Made by a program: the position numbers and the translations under genes | Shown: one piece after another, positions 9,901 through 18,660 of the stretch | How positions within the stretch are numbered: the stretch's first letter is position 1 | Layout of the letters: each line of letters begins with the position of its first letter | Notes under the pieces: generated by a model | The model's input: the letters and a program-made list of their open reading frames with translations, nothing else | What the model was told of the DNA's origin: nothing | The model's database searches: none | Origin: Chitinophagaceae bacterium | Lineage (GTDB): Bacteria; Bacteroidota; Bacteroidia; Chitinophagales; Chitinophagaceae | Assembly: GCA_016720585.1 (NCBI GenBank) | Contig: JADKKH010000005.1 | Span: 186,001 to 250,000 of the forward strand | Length of the DNA stretch: 64,000 bases | Direction of reading: 5' to 3'

Positions 9901-10479
9901 ATCCTCGATACGGGCAAGGTCCTGTTCTGTAGCATCAAGCTTCAGTTTTGCTTCTTTCTTGCGGGTTTTATAAATGGAAATTCCGGCAGCCTGCTCAAGC
10001 ATTCTGCGACGGCTGTTGTCTTTGTCCTTAATAAGGTCGTCAACCATCCCCAGTTCTATGATGGCATAACTATCGGTGCTGATACCGGTATCCAGGAAAA
10101 GGTTCTGGATGTCTTTCAAACGGCATTGTACGTCATTCAACCGGTATTCACTTTCACCGCTTTTATAAAATTTTCTGGTAATGGTGACCGTACTGAATTC
10201 CGTAGGAAGAAGATTTTTAGTATTCTCAAAAGTCAGGCTAACTTCAGCAAGACCACTGGCGCTGCGGGTCTTGGAACCATTAAAAACAAGGCTATCAAGG
10301 TTCTCACTACGTAAGTGACTGATCTTTTGTTCGCCGATCACCCAGCGGATACTGTCAACAATATTGGATTTCCCGCAGCCATTGGGTCCTACAATGCCGG
10401 TTATATTGTCGTCAAAACTCACTACGGTCTTGTCGGCAAAGCTCTTAAAGCCTTTGATTTCTAAGCTTTTTAATCTCAC
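6940..10479 (-). CDS. smc: Chromosome segregation protein SMC
   Basis: Encodes 1179 residues, the normal length for bacterial Smc. The N-terminal ATPase half has Walker A GPNGCGKS at 31-38. Two long heptad-rich coiled coils (about 165-500 and 670-1030) flank the hinge at about 503-670, which contains the glycine-rich GKYSLTGGSVG. The C-terminal half carries the signature LSGGE at 1082-1086 and Walker B ILDEVD with Asp1110 and Glu1111. Smc dimerises through the hinge and, with ScpA and ScpB, compacts and segregates the chromosome. Neither partner gene is in this window. The gene is intact and monocistronic by context. Confidence 0.98.
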   Translation of the reverse strand: MRLKSLEIKGFKSFADKTVVSFDDNITGIVGPNGCGKSNIVDSIRWVIGEQKISHLRSENLDSLVFNGSKTRSASGLAEVSLTFENTKNLLPTEFSTVTITRKFYKSGESEYRLNDVQCRLKDIQNLFLDTGISTDSYAIIELGMVDDLIKDKDNSRRRMLEQAAGISIYKTRKKEAKLKLDATEQDLARIEDLLFEINNQLKTLESQAKKAEKYHEIKKDYREISIELAKASLEGFNLTYKELNQQQELEVDKRIKLEAEIAHEEAALEQEKLMFIQKEKALQAMQHAFNEMLQSVRSKENEKNLSAQRLEHLKEKETSLKDFLQKAEGQLNGINESIGFTTQQVEEEEKIVAGLIEQLTQLRLEVDAKRNVLDEKRRTLDDLRSEFQQIQRSQFDAEKKVAVADTSVQNLQRVIAQIEEERKQREEQRHHLDNDRILKEKELGIKKVDLEQLQHHQENTKDQILQTQAVLEGLRNNLADENRKLDAKKNEHDLLKSMIDSMEGYPDSVKFLHNNTNWNHSSPILSDVLYVNEEYRTALENVLEPYLSYYVVNDLQEGLQAVHLLDENKKGKANFFLLNKLNDASVEMHDTSSLQGAIPALSVVEVEEKYRKLAEHLLANVFIADSEDALQNSNGFVVIEKNGKYVKGKYSLTGGSVGLIEGKKIGRVKNLEKLQEEINIQSTVVELLRSEIQARHNEVIAFNEDLRETTIRDTEREIQQLTNEVFSLHNKLENLHAMQTNGLHRLEELNLQTQQTISSVEGVRNQLADFNQQLQANAAKLADAEEVYKITEVNYNEASGQYNEFNLNVTKQQSKINSLKQELVFKGNQLNDLKLQLENNTALLNETVNNIDQSVMMLKETEEGLFLLMKNKEAEEQKLNEADQAYYNFRNQLGEKESEIRHKVKDKEQVEHMLAAIKDRLNELKLQLAGMKERLDVEFRINLEEILGESRTGEVPVEELQEKADRMKKRLENLGEVNPTAIETFTEMKKRYDFIVEQRNDLVNAKESLLKTIEEVEITANQKFLDTFHLVRENFHKVFQTLFTADDQCDLILENPENIAETGIDVIAKPKGKRPASLSQLSGGERTLTATALLFAIYLIKPAPFCILDEVDAPLDDANVGKFTNMIRQFSENSQFIIVTHNKMTMSTVDVIYGVTMQEPGVSRLVPVDFRNLENNRN

Positions 10480-10786
10480 AGAATTAAGTCTTTATTATCT
10501 GCGAATTTACATTAAAGAAAGGGAAAAAGGGATATGACTATCAACAGGTTATTCACAAAAAGTTGGTAAATAAATTATCCGATTCCTGTCCGTTGCAGTT
10601 ATTCCAATAAAAATTCAGAGGCTGATTTTTAACTGGGAAAACATCAATATTTATGATCCTTTCCAATTTAATTTTAGAATTTCAAACCAAATCAGGACCT
10701 GTGTAGGATTCTTCGTCTGGCTCAGCATTCCGGCTATGGTGAAAACTTCAGGGGAAAAAGCAATTCTTAACCGACAGACAGTCTGT
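10480..10786. other. Intergenic region upstream of smc
   Basis: About 300 bases without a gene. It should hold the smc promoter on the minus strand, but I see only a weak element, TAAATTCG on that strand near 10505-10512. ACAGAC-A-GTCTGT, a short inverted repeat, lies at 10774-10786 just past the stop of the YihY gene. No conserved reading frame or RNA gene is visible. Confidence 0.4.
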
Positions 10787-11701
10787 TTACATTTTTTTGA
10801 CTTTGTTACTAATAGCTTTATGATTCGGCCTGATAGGCCATTGTTTTTTTAATGAATAAACAGCAATAAAACTAGCTCCGTAATACAAAATAAAGGAGGA
10901 ATAAAAGACGAACAATAGTATTAATACAAATGAACCGGCTGCGCCATAGATATTTCCGATATTGCTATCAACAAGTAATATCCTTAATAAATATCTTCCG
11001 GCAGTAAATAAAATACCGGTCAGAAATCCACCAATCATTGAAGCTTTCCAAACTGGCCTGCCATCTGCCAGGAAATGAAATAGCATACTAAACCAGGCTG
11101 CTACAATAATCACACTACCTATCTTGCTCATAATACTTTTAAAATATACTCCTACACCCTGAAAAATGGTTTCGAGATAATTACCAGCTATAATATCAAA
11201 GCTTTCAAAGAGCAGGTCTGCAAAAAATAAAATACCGACCAATAGAATGACCGCAAAAGATCTTAACCTGATACTTACTTTAAAAAGGAGACCCGGTCGT
11301 TCCTGTATACTGATTTGCCAGAGTTGATTCATGGAATTTTTAATAACGTTGAATAAGGTTGTTGCTACAAAAAAAAGAAAAAGAAATCCTACTACAACCA
11401 TAAACCAACTATCATTGAAACCACGAATGCTTCTTATCACTAGTCTCACCTGCTCAGCACCATCCTCCCCAAGCGTATTAGAAATATTTTTAATTAATCC
11501 CTGTCCCATATTACGTTGCCCTATGAATAAACCGAATAACTGAGCCAGAATAAAAACTATAGGTGGTAAAGCAAACGTGGAGAAAAATGCGGTTGCCCCG
11601 GCCATGCGTAATGGGTCATTTCTACGAAACAATACCAGGGAAGGACGGAGACACCTGATCAGGAGTACTAATTCTTTTTCTTTTAATTTGATTCCCGGCA
11701 T
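10787..11701 (-). CDS. YihY/BrkB family inner-membrane protein
   Basis: Encodes 304 residues. It matches the YihY/BrkB (UPF0761) family: an amphipathic N-terminus with the GATAFFSTFALPP segment near residue 36, about six transmembrane helices, and the conserved YGAAGSFVLILLFVFYSS stretch near residue 250. Proteins of this family were once thought to be ribonuclease BN; that was corrected, and their role is unknown, possibly transport. The polar C-terminus is basic and likely cytosolic. No partner gene adjoins it. The start at 11701 is the first ATG before the conserved region. Confidence 0.85.
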   Translation of the reverse strand: MPGIKLKEKELVLLIRCLRPSLVLFRRNDPLRMAGATAFFSTFALPPIVFILAQLFGLFIGQRNMGQGLIKNISNTLGEDGAEQVRLVIRSIRGFNDSWFMVVVGFLFLFFVATTLFNVIKNSMNQLWQISIQERPGLLFKVSIRLRSFAVILLVGILFFADLLFESFDIIAGNYLETIFQGVGVYFKSIMSKIGSVIIVAAWFSMLFHFLADGRPVWKASMIGGFLTGILFTAGRYLLRILLVDSNIGNIYGAAGSFVLILLFVFYSSFILYYGASFIAVYSLKKQWPIRPNHKAISNKVKKM

Positions 11702-11984
11702 AATTCCGGTAAAGGTAAAAAAATCCTCTGGTCAATGCTTGACTTCGAAAAGAAGCTGGTCCTTTATAAAAGATATCCTTCATTTGAAAATGATCACCCC
11801 CCAATATATCACTGATGACCATGGATGCAAAACTTCCGTGGGAGTAAGCTCGTTTTTTGTCAGGAACAGTTGTCTATGACTATCCGAAATCGGGATAAAA
11901 TCAACTGCACAGGTTTAAACTTGTTATAAAACAAACCATGTTCTGCCGGAAATTCATTCAAATAATTATATTTTTAATAAAATT

Positions 11985-12704
11985 ATGAATCGACCTGTAA
12001 CAATATTCTTATTATTAATTCTCCTCTCCTGCAACCGTCATATCGCCACGAACAGCAGTAAATGGAAAGTTGCCTGGCAACCCTCCCACCAGACGGATAC
12101 CGGCAGGGATTTCAGTGAAGCGGCCACCTGTAACGGCATTGTGGAAGCAGCCATGGCGGCAGAACCAGCCTTAAAAGAATATAAAGTCTGGAGTCTTGGC
12201 AAAGAAAGCTATCACCACGCCGATTCCGGCAGCAATACCAAAATAGCACATACTACTGCGGTTCTTGATGGCAAAATTTCCGGCTATGCTTATGAACTGA
12301 ACCAATCCAATAAAAAACATCCGCAGGTATTTATTGCCGTTCATAACAATGGAGGTACCAAACGCCATGCTGTCTGGGGTTATATTCATTTTGGTGATCC
12401 CTATGAATCTGCCAACCGGGAATTGGCGGGCCGGTTAGTAAAAGCCATTTGTGCGGTAACCAACCTGGAAAACAGGGGTGTCTTACTCGACAGCACTACC
12501 GGCAGAAATGATTACCGATGCAATAAAACCGGCAAACTCAGTTTTTACAGCCTGGATGAGAATATTAATACGGCACCTTACCGGGTACTTCTTGAAATCG
12601 GGGACAATGCAGCCAGCCATGATTTTTTACTAAACCCGGCCAATCAAAAAATAATCGGTGAAGCTATTAAGAAAGAATTAGCTGCCTGGATAGCAGAGAA
12701 ATGA
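11985..12704 (+). CDS. Lipoprotein of the N-acetylmuramoyl-L-alanine amidase (Amidase_3-like) fold
   Basis: Encodes 239 residues. A lipoprotein signal ends at Cys16 (LLSC). The rest shows the pattern of zinc amidases: SHQTDTG with His35, Glu45, the IAVHNNGG strand with His120, and LLEIGDNAA with Glu204, fitting the His-Glu-His zinc site and the late catalytic glutamate of Amidase_3 enzymes. These cleave the amide between N-acetylmuramic acid and the stem peptide of peptidoglycan. Sequence around the motifs is divergent from AmiA/AmiC, so activity is inferred. It lies 43 bases before the CHAT protease gene in the same direction, suggesting a shared transcript. Confidence 0.65.
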   Translation: MNRPVTIFLLLILLSCNRHIATNSSKWKVAWQPSHQTDTGRDFSEAATCNGIVEAAMAAEPALKEYKVWSLGKESYHHADSGSNTKIAHTTAVLDGKISGYAYELNQSNKKHPQVFIAVHNNGGTKRHAVWGYIHFGDPYESANRELAGRLVKAICAVTNLENRGVLLDSTTGRNDYRCNKTGKLSFYSLDENINTAPYRVLLEIGDNAASHDFLLNPANQKIIGEAIKKELAAWIAEK

Positions 12705-12747
12705 GAAACGTATAAATTTTATTTTTATCTGAAATAAGCGTCACTAT

Positions 12748-14133
12748 ATGTACCAATTTAAAAAGCCATGGTTTTTATCTGTTTACTGTTGCTTATTTTT
12801 TCATTCGACCAATGCGCAGCCTGTAACAAACAATGCCCCAGAGCAGGATATTTTAAAAATTTATGAAACCCAGTTAAAAGCAGGATATGCAACCAGGAGC
12901 ATGTCTGATCCCGAAATTGCCAAATACATGGCCAGAAGTAAAGCCGGGATTTCTTCGCTGGATGATTTTGCGGAAGAACTCCAGCGATTATTTCCTGTAA
13001 CGGTGTCATCAAAAATAGCCATACTCTTTTTTGTTTTTAACAAGGATACCCTATTCCGTTTTTTTATTGTGCCTGGTAAAATTGTGGAACGAAAAGCCAT
13101 TCCAATCACAAAAGAAAAACTTGAACAACTAAATATTGACATTTACAATTCCTTAAATATTTATACCCTTTCCGCCAACAGAGCCCCGATCGAGAGAGGA
13201 TTAAACCCTGAAGCAAAAAAGTCCAAACCGGGACTGAGTTTTGAAAAAGCCGTTAAAAACGCAACCCCTATTTTGCTCCCGGATAGTTTTGATGAGCGGT
13301 ATAAACACCTGATCGTGATTCCAGCTTTTTCTATTGGTGCATTCCCTTTTCAACTGTTACGGCCTTATAAAGACAGTTTATATTTAATTGATAAATGCAG
13401 TTTCAGTATTGCCCCCAGTTTGCTTGATCTGATAGCTATACGTAAACGGCTGTTGAAATCAAATCCGGGGCTGGCAAATACAGGCGAGGTTTCGTTTTCA
13501 CTGGAAAGAGTGCTTTTTGTTTCTAACCCGGCCTATCCCACCAATACAAATTATATTTTTCCCGACCTGCCTGGTGCAAAAATAGAAATTACCGGAAGCC
13601 TGCCCTTCGCCAAAGATTATGTTTTGCTGGAAGGGGTTGATGCCACTAAGACCAATGTACTCAGCCATATCAGGAGTTGTGACGTAGCTTATTTTGCCAC
13701 GCATGGTATTTCCAGTGAGGAAAATCCAAAGGATAATAATTTCCTTGTATTGGCGGGCAATAAGGATCCTTTTTTTACTACAAGAAACATCATGGCCTTG
13801 CGGGATACGACTTATTCGGAAGAAAACAGATTTCCCCAATTAGTTATTCTTTCCGCCTGCCAGACAGGTTTAGGAAAATCCATGGAAGCTGGCATTACGG
13901 CTGGAATAGCAAGATCATTTCTTATTTCAGGTGCCAGCCAGGTTATTATGAGTTTATGGAATGTAAATGATGAAGCAACTGCCTACTTAATGAATCGTTT
14001 CCTGTATTATTTAAAAAACGAAAATTTGTTTTGTCCCGCTGAGCCCTTACGGCTGGCTGAATTAGATACCCGGAAAAAATTCCCCAACCCGGCCCAATGG
14101 GCAAGTTTTTCAGTATTCGGTGTCAACTACTGA
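12748..14133 (+). CDS. Exported CHAT-domain (caspase-like) protease
   Basis: Encodes 461 residues. A signal peptide (hydrophobic 9-22, STNAQ cleavage region) implies export. Residues about 165-461 are a CHAT domain of the caspase superfamily: catalytic His319 in FATHG and catalytic Cys371 in LSACQTG, followed by GIARSFLISGASQVIMSLWNV and the DEAT motif. CHAT proteases cleave protein targets, usually on activation by a sensor. Many CHAT proteins have N-terminal TPRs; here only about 150 residues without obvious TPRs precede the domain. The neighbour is an amidase-like lipoprotein, which hints at an envelope role. Targets unknown. Confidence 0.85.
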   Translation: MYQFKKPWFLSVYCCLFFHSTNAQPVTNNAPEQDILKIYETQLKAGYATRSMSDPEIAKYMARSKAGISSLDDFAEELQRLFPVTVSSKIAILFFVFNKDTLFRFFIVPGKIVERKAIPITKEKLEQLNIDIYNSLNIYTLSANRAPIERGLNPEAKKSKPGLSFEKAVKNATPILLPDSFDERYKHLIVIPAFSIGAFPFQLLRPYKDSLYLIDKCSFSIAPSLLDLIAIRKRLLKSNPGLANTGEVSFSLERVLFVSNPAYPTNTNYIFPDLPGAKIEITGSLPFAKDYVLLEGVDATKTNVLSHIRSCDVAYFATHGISSEENPKDNNFLVLAGNKDPFFTTRNIMALRDTTYSEENRFPQLVILSACQTGLGKSMEAGITAGIARSFLISGASQVIMSLWNVNDEATAYLMNRFLYYLKNENLFCPAEPLRLAELDTRKKFPNPAQWASFSVFGVNY

Positions 14134-14431
14134 TTTATTATTATCCTGCAGGTAAATAAAAAAAATACCTACACCTTTCAGAATATGAATTATTCCCTAC
14201 CGCAGTTATCAAGCGGGGTCTTAATCATTGACAGGTGTTCAGTTATAGATTTATGACCCATATACAGATTAATAGGTTACCTTCACCGGGTGAAATAAAG
14301 TTCTTCCAACATTCAGTCCGGATCAGTTTCAATTCTTACTTTTCGACACAGTAATAGTTAATCTCCTCTTTGCTCCTTTTTGCAGGCCTTTATCTCAGGT
14401 ATTTTTATTGTTTTATTTAAATTATTGTTTT

Positions 14432-14701
14432 ATGAACATGTACGTTTCGAATTTAAGTTTTCACACAGCGGATGACGACTTAAGAAAATTATTTGAGCAA
14501 TTTGGAGCAGTCTCTTCTGCTAAAGTTATTACTGACAGAGAAACAGGAAGAAGCCGTGGTTTCGGTTTTGTAGAAATGGGATCGGATGATGAAGCCAATA
14601 CAGCTATCAAATCACTTCACAACAAAGATGTTGAAGGAAGAGCTATGTCAGTTACAGTGGCCCGTGAGAAAGCTCCGAGGTCTGACAATAAAAGATGGTA
14701 A
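14432..14701 (+). CDS. RNA-binding protein with one RRM domain
   Basis: Encodes 89 residues made almost entirely of one RRM. RNP2 is MYVSNL at 3-8 and RNP1 is RGFGFVEM near 43-50, with the conserved aromatics present; the tail is basic. I start at 14432, where the protein begins MNMYVSNLSF as in Bacteroidota and cyanobacterial Rbp proteins, rather than at an in-frame ATG 24 bases upstream that adds a non-conserved MFYLNYCF. These proteins bind single-stranded RNA and often respond to cold. A long upstream region of about 300 bases and a strong terminator suggest single-gene transcription. Confidence 0.93.
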   Translation: MNMYVSNLSFHTADDDLRKLFEQFGAVSSAKVITDRETGRSRGFGFVEMGSDDEANTAIKSLHNKDVEGRAMSVTVAREKAPRSDNKRW

Positions 14702-14727
14702 CAAAAGCAAATAGCCAGTAATCTTAC

Positions 14728-14752
14728 AAGAGCCTTACCGGCTCTTTTTTTA
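14728..14752 (+). terminator. Terminator of the RRM gene
   Basis: AAGAGCC pairs with GGCTCTT over the loop TTACC, followed by a T-run. It begins 27 bases after the stop codon. Confidence 0.88.
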
Positions 14753-15091
14753 TTTTTCTGCCTCTTCCTCCACCGCGGCAGGAGTAATATTCTTTATACT
14801 CAGCAAAAAATCAGAATTGAAAGTGATGGCATAGTGATTTTGCCTAAGCAAGGTTTTAGCGGCATCATCTTCGTGTAAAATACCCAGCAGATCTTTAGCG
14901 GGTACCGATTGATTAATGGCACTTAAACGACCTTTTACTATTTCAACTGCAAAAGAACAGGCCGGCTTTCTGAGTTTGGTAGTTTTTTCAAAGTCAGTCC
15001 TGTTCAGGGTTATTGTCTGCTCGGTTTCCGCCGACCGTTTAAGTAGCAGCCTGATCACAGGAAGATACTTTTTCCAGGTATATGTGTACAT
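14750..15091 (-). CDS. Small conserved protein of unknown function
   Basis: Encodes 113 residues from the ATG at 15091 (MYTYTWKKYLPVIRLLLKRS). The frame stays open for 45 codons upstream, but that stretch is cysteine-rich and looks non-coding, so I prefer the internal start. The N-terminal YTYTWKKYLPVIRLLLKRS reads like an amphipathic basic helix; the middle has LNRTDFEK and the C-terminus ends in an acidic EEEAEK. No signal peptide or membrane segment is evident. I recall similar short proteins in Chitinophagaceae but know no function. It converges on the RRM gene and overlaps its terminator. Confidence 0.65.
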   Translation of the reverse strand: MYTYTWKKYLPVIRLLLKRSAETEQTITLNRTDFEKTTKLRKPACSFAVEIVKGRLSAINQSVPAKDLLGILHEDDAAKTLLRQNHYAITFNSDFLLSIKNITPAAVEEEAEK

Positions 15092-15364
15092 AAAATAAAT
15101 TTGACAACGATCAAAAGAAAGGCAGCAAGCAGGCCGAAGGTCAGCATTTATTTTAATACTATCCGAATTAATTTTATATGCAAGCATTACGCTATAGAAT
15201 TCCGATATTATAAAACCAAAAACCACTAATTAAGATTACATTACAGGTATTGAAGATTGGCTGAAGCAGTTAATTCTTCTGTCTGTGTTAATCTTTAATT
15301 ATAAATTACTTTAAGACGAACAGGATAAATTACCATTCCGGGTTCTGCATACAACGTTTTATAT

Positions 15365-15913
15365 ATGAAAAAAGACAGCCCCGTATACTTTGTCGGTTTT
15401 ATCACAGATCTTGGCTTTGATGAGTTTATCCAGAAATGGGACTATTATGCAAAACAGGACAGCACCACAAATTTTGCAGTGGTGCTTCAGCAGGAAACGG
15501 AAAGCAAAACAAGGTTTAAATACATTTCCCATCATAAGCTGAAAAATGACCCTATCACTTTCTCATTTATGAAAGGAAGAAATTCCGAACACTTTGCCGA
15601 TCAGAAAGTACGCGTAGTGAATGTTGGGGGTTATACACCCATGATAACAGGATGCATTCATCCTCATAAAAATAATAACGCCCGACTGATCGCTTTTCTC
15701 AGTCATACGGAAACGGATATTGATTTTTACAGGCAGTTGTTACCGGCTGCCTGTGTAAACATTTACCAGGCTTATTACGAAAGCTGCACCTACGGATATG
15801 TGGTCGAATTTTTTTTACCGGAACTTGCGGCAGCGGATCTTTTGCAGCAGTTAAAAATCAGACCGGGAATTGAAGTGTCCCTGTACAAAGAATGTATGGT
15901 ACCCCATATTTAA
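15365..15913 (+). CDS. Hypothetical protein
   Basis: Encodes 182 residues, no signal peptide or membrane segment, probably cytosolic. Composition is that of a globular alpha/beta protein, with an aromatic N-terminal stretch (YFVGFITDLGFDEFIQKW) and several histidines at about residues 55-56, 98 and 100 (SHH, HPH). I recognise no catalytic motif or named family. The ATG follows an AT-rich leader without a Shine-Dalgarno, normal here. The gene stands alone with about 370 bases of apparently empty sequence after it. Confidence 0.65.
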   Translation: MKKDSPVYFVGFITDLGFDEFIQKWDYYAKQDSTTNFAVVLQQETESKTRFKYISHHKLKNDPITFSFMKGRNSEHFADQKVRVVNVGGYTPMITGCIHPHKNNNARLIAFLSHTETDIDFYRQLLPAACVNIYQAYYESCTYGYVVEFFLPELAAADLLQQLKIRPGIEVSLYKECMVPHI

Positions 15914-16285
15914 AAATTTTCCGGTGTACATTAGCCTTACTACTGGCTGACTTTCATACTGAATTTGATGCCCAATTGGCCTGGAACTAACTTTTCAACG
16001 GAGATCCCCTTAAAAAGCTTACCTTTATCAGGATATCGGTTGAAGTTTTTCAGTTAGTAATCTTTCTTCTCTTTTTTTACTTCCTATTCTTTCAACTGTC
16101 CTGTACTATTTTAATAATCAGAATATGCCCTTTTTTAAGGAAGATCTTATCATCTGCCGGCCTGACCTGACATCAACAACAGCCTGTGATAATAACCGGC
16201 ATCCCGGGGCCCTGACATATAACCTGGAAGGATTTCATTCTTTTATAAATTCCATAATTAACATCCGTTCAAAAAAAATCTATTT
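15914..16285. other. Intergenic region without recognised feature
   Basis: About 370 bases. No supported reading frame, tRNA or strong hairpin was found. CCCGGGGC at 16203-16210 and a T/C-rich stretch at 16065-16100 are the only notable compositional features. It must contain the promoter of the 83-residue gene that follows, but no good TAnnTTTG match is seen. Confidence 0.4.
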
Positions 16286-16537
16286 ATGACAAACGAACAA
16301 ATTGAAAAATTTGTGCTGCAAAAGTACCTTGACAAATCAGCTGTAACCATTAATTTCAAAGCCCGGCAGTCCATCAAAGGGCTGTTTATCAAAACAGCGG
16401 ATTACGCTGAATTAAAATCAAAGAATCTCTGGCGCATTGTTAACGGGGCCAGCATTGAAGAATATAATAAGTCTAAAGACGTAAATCTTGCACGCATCTT
16501 TAATGGTGTGGAAATAACCAGGCTTGGAATAGCTTAA
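16286..16537 (+). CDS. Small conserved protein of unknown function
   Basis: Encodes 83 residues, with no signal peptide. It begins with a helix (TNEQIEKFVLQKYL), followed by a beta-rich core (AVTINFKARQSIKGLFIKT, KNLWRIV) that loosely recalls Sm-like small barrels, and ends with LARIFNGVEITRL. That resemblance is only a visual impression. The reading frame is clean, and I recall near-identical short proteins in Chitinophagaceae. The neighbouring genes give no clue. A long hairpin sits about 95 bases downstream. Confidence 0.6.
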   Translation: MTNEQIEKFVLQKYLDKSAVTINFKARQSIKGLFIKTADYAELKSKNLWRIVNGASIEEYNKSKDVNLARIFNGVEITRLGIA

Positions 16538-16631
16538 TGGAACCATACGGGGAATCCCGTTCCAGGTATCTTTTTTTCTTTATGGGCATAATTAACCGTT
16601 CTGCCTTTTTGAAATTATTAAGGCCTCTTTG

Positions 16632-16681
16632 TTTATTTATGCCCCCTTTGATCGTAGCTGATGAAAGGGGGCATAAATAAA
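16632..16681. repeat. Perfect 18-bp inverted repeat (long hairpin)
   Basis: TTTATTTATGCCCCCTTT at 16632-16649 is followed, after 14 bases, by its exact reverse complement at 16664-16681. An inner ATC/GAT pair extends the stem. There is no T-run after either arm, so it is not a typical terminator. It lies between the 83-residue gene and the L,D-transpeptidase gene. Confidence 0.85.
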
Positions 16682-16826
16682 ACTAACGGTTGATCTTTGT
16701 TTCAAATCATTCTTTCTCCCGCTGCCGATAACGAACCACCCCAGCTACCAGCAACTCCACATTTTTGGAGTATGCGATTTCCGGCACAAATTGTATTTTT
16801 ATCCTGTATAAACCCATTTCCAATAT

Positions 16827-18500
16827 ATGAAAATGAAAATCTTTTACATCGCATCCCTCATTATTTTTTTGGCGGGTTGTCAAAATGACCCCAAAAAGGA
16901 AGAAACGAAAAACAATAATCCCGACATAGAGGATGTTGACGCTCCTGTTGAGGATACGATACAAGCAAAGAAAGTTACCGAAAGGGATTATAGTGTATCA
17001 AAAGATATAGCTTACAATGATCTTTTTCTAGACAGTCTTGCCATGGAGCGGTATATCAGCAACCGGCATCTCGCCGATAAGAAAATTGCCCGGCGTATCC
17101 GCAGCTTTTACAATGCCAGGAATTATCAATACGCCTGGTTCTCCTCCAAAGGATTAACCGAGCAATCCCGTTTTTTCTGGAACCAGTATGATTATGCAGT
17201 TATGCAACTAAAGGATACCACACTGGTCAATACATCATTTTATAAACAGGCGGAGCGATACCTGAACCAGGAGAAAATGACTGCCAATAACAAAGACACC
17301 TCTATTTTGCATGCGGAGTTTGGTTTTACCGAATATTTTATTCGTTTTATCAACAGCACATATGAGAAGGGCTTTGTAAAAAGAAAAGAACAGGAAAAAT
17401 TTATTCCCATAAAAAAGGAAGATCCGGAACATATGGCTGATTCGTTAATAAACAAAAAACACAGTGACGAAAAATACTATGAACAGGTAAATGATATGTA
17501 CGGCAACCTGAAGAAAAACCTGCCGCTCTACCTGGATATTGTAAAAGCGGGCGGCTGGCCAACCATACAGGTTACCAAATCAATTAGAACCGGAGAAACA
17601 CATGCGTCAATACCGGCTATTAAAAAAAGATTACAGCTTACGCAGGATATGCCGGGCCATGACAGTACGGCACTTTTCACAGACACGCTGGAATCTGCGG
17701 TTAAAAAGTTTCAGAAAAGACATGGCTATAAACCGGATGGAATAATTAATACAAACCTGATCAAAGACATGAATGTTCCGGCAACGGTAAGACTGAAGCA
17801 ACTCCTGCTGAATATGGACCGCATGCGGTGGTTGCCCCAAAAACCTGTGGGCAATCTCATCATTGTTAACCTGCCTGAATTTATGCTGCATGTTTATGAT
17901 GGCACGAAAACCGTGTTTGATATGGTGGTAGTGGTAGGCCGCGTTGGGAATAATACCATGATGTTTAACGGTGATCTGAACCAGGTGATATTCAGCCCTT
18001 ACTGGAATGTACCGGCAAGCATCATTGAAAAAGAAATAAATCCTTCCATTGCCAGAAATCCCAATTACCTGGCGGGCAAAAATATGGAACGGGTTGGTTC
18101 CGGCATCCGTCAACGGCCCGGCCCGGGTAATGCGTTAGGTAAAGTAAAATTTATTTTTCCGAATAGTTTCAATATGTATTTCCATGACACACCCTCTAAA
18201 AGTCTGTTTGGACAGGATAAAAGAGCTTTTAGTCATGGATGTATCCGGCTGAGTGAACCACAAAAAATGGCTGAATGGTTATTAAGAAATGATGCGGCCT
18301 GGACAAAGGAAAAAATTGTTTCAGCCATGAATCAGACAACGGAGAAAGCCGTGAAATTAAAAGAAACGGTCCCGGTTTTCATTATCTATTACACGGCCTG
18401 GGTGGACAATGACGGTCAACTCAATTTCAGGGATGATGTGTATCAGCATGACCTAGATCTGATGAAGAAAATGTTTAGTCCGGTAGCAGCCTCCAATTAA
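16827..18500 (+). CDS. L,D-transpeptidase of the YcbB (LdtD) type, lipoprotein
   Basis: Encodes 557 residues. The lipoprotein signal ends in LAGC with Cys18 lipidated. A scaffold region follows, then a peptidoglycan-binding domain around 260-330 (AVKKFQKRHGYKPDGIIN) and a YkuD catalytic domain from about 341 to 500. The catalytic motif is SHGCIR with His470 and nucleophile Cys472; the NVPASIIEKEI segment near 395 and the long lid fit YcbB rather than the smaller ErfK/YbiS enzymes. These enzymes form 3-3 cross-links in peptidoglycan. The long acidic linker after the lipid anchor (about 20-55) may span the periplasm. Monocistronic by context. Confidence 0.92.
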   Translation: MKMKIFYIASLIIFLAGCQNDPKKEETKNNNPDIEDVDAPVEDTIQAKKVTERDYSVSKDIAYNDLFLDSLAMERYISNRHLADKKIARRIRSFYNARNYQYAWFSSKGLTEQSRFFWNQYDYAVMQLKDTTLVNTSFYKQAERYLNQEKMTANNKDTSILHAEFGFTEYFIRFINSTYEKGFVKRKEQEKFIPIKKEDPEHMADSLINKKHSDEKYYEQVNDMYGNLKKNLPLYLDIVKAGGWPTIQVTKSIRTGETHASIPAIKKRLQLTQDMPGHDSTALFTDTLESAVKKFQKRHGYKPDGIINTNLIKDMNVPATVRLKQLLLNMDRMRWLPQKPVGNLIIVNLPEFMLHVYDGTKTVFDMVVVVGRVGNNTMMFNGDLNQVIFSPYWNVPASIIEKEINPSIARNPNYLAGKNMERVGSGIRQRPGPGNALGKVKFIFPNSFNMYFHDTPSKSLFGQDKRAFSHGCIRLSEPQKMAEWLLRNDAAWTKEKIVSAMNQTTEKAVKLKETVPVFIIYYTAWVDNDGQLNFRDDVYQHDLDLMKKMFSPVAASN

Positions 18501-18660
18501 ACAAGAAGGAACAAAACCTCAAAATAATTCAGATTGTCCTAAAGTATTAATGCCGTTCATCACATAATACGTATTAGCTGCCAGCAAAAAAGCAGCATTT
18601 TGAATGACGCTGCTGCCATAATAATAAATCCGTTTCTGTTAAACCAAAACAGTTTCCTGT

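Noticed and set aside
15092..15226. Upstream extension of the 113-residue gene to a 158-residue protein
   Set aside because: The extra 45 residues are cysteine-rich and unlike coding sequence; the ATG at 15091 gives a normal N-terminus.
18577..18596. GCTGC/GCAGC hairpin after the L,D-transpeptidase gene as terminator
   Set aside because: Five-base stem, ten-base loop and only four T; not convincing.
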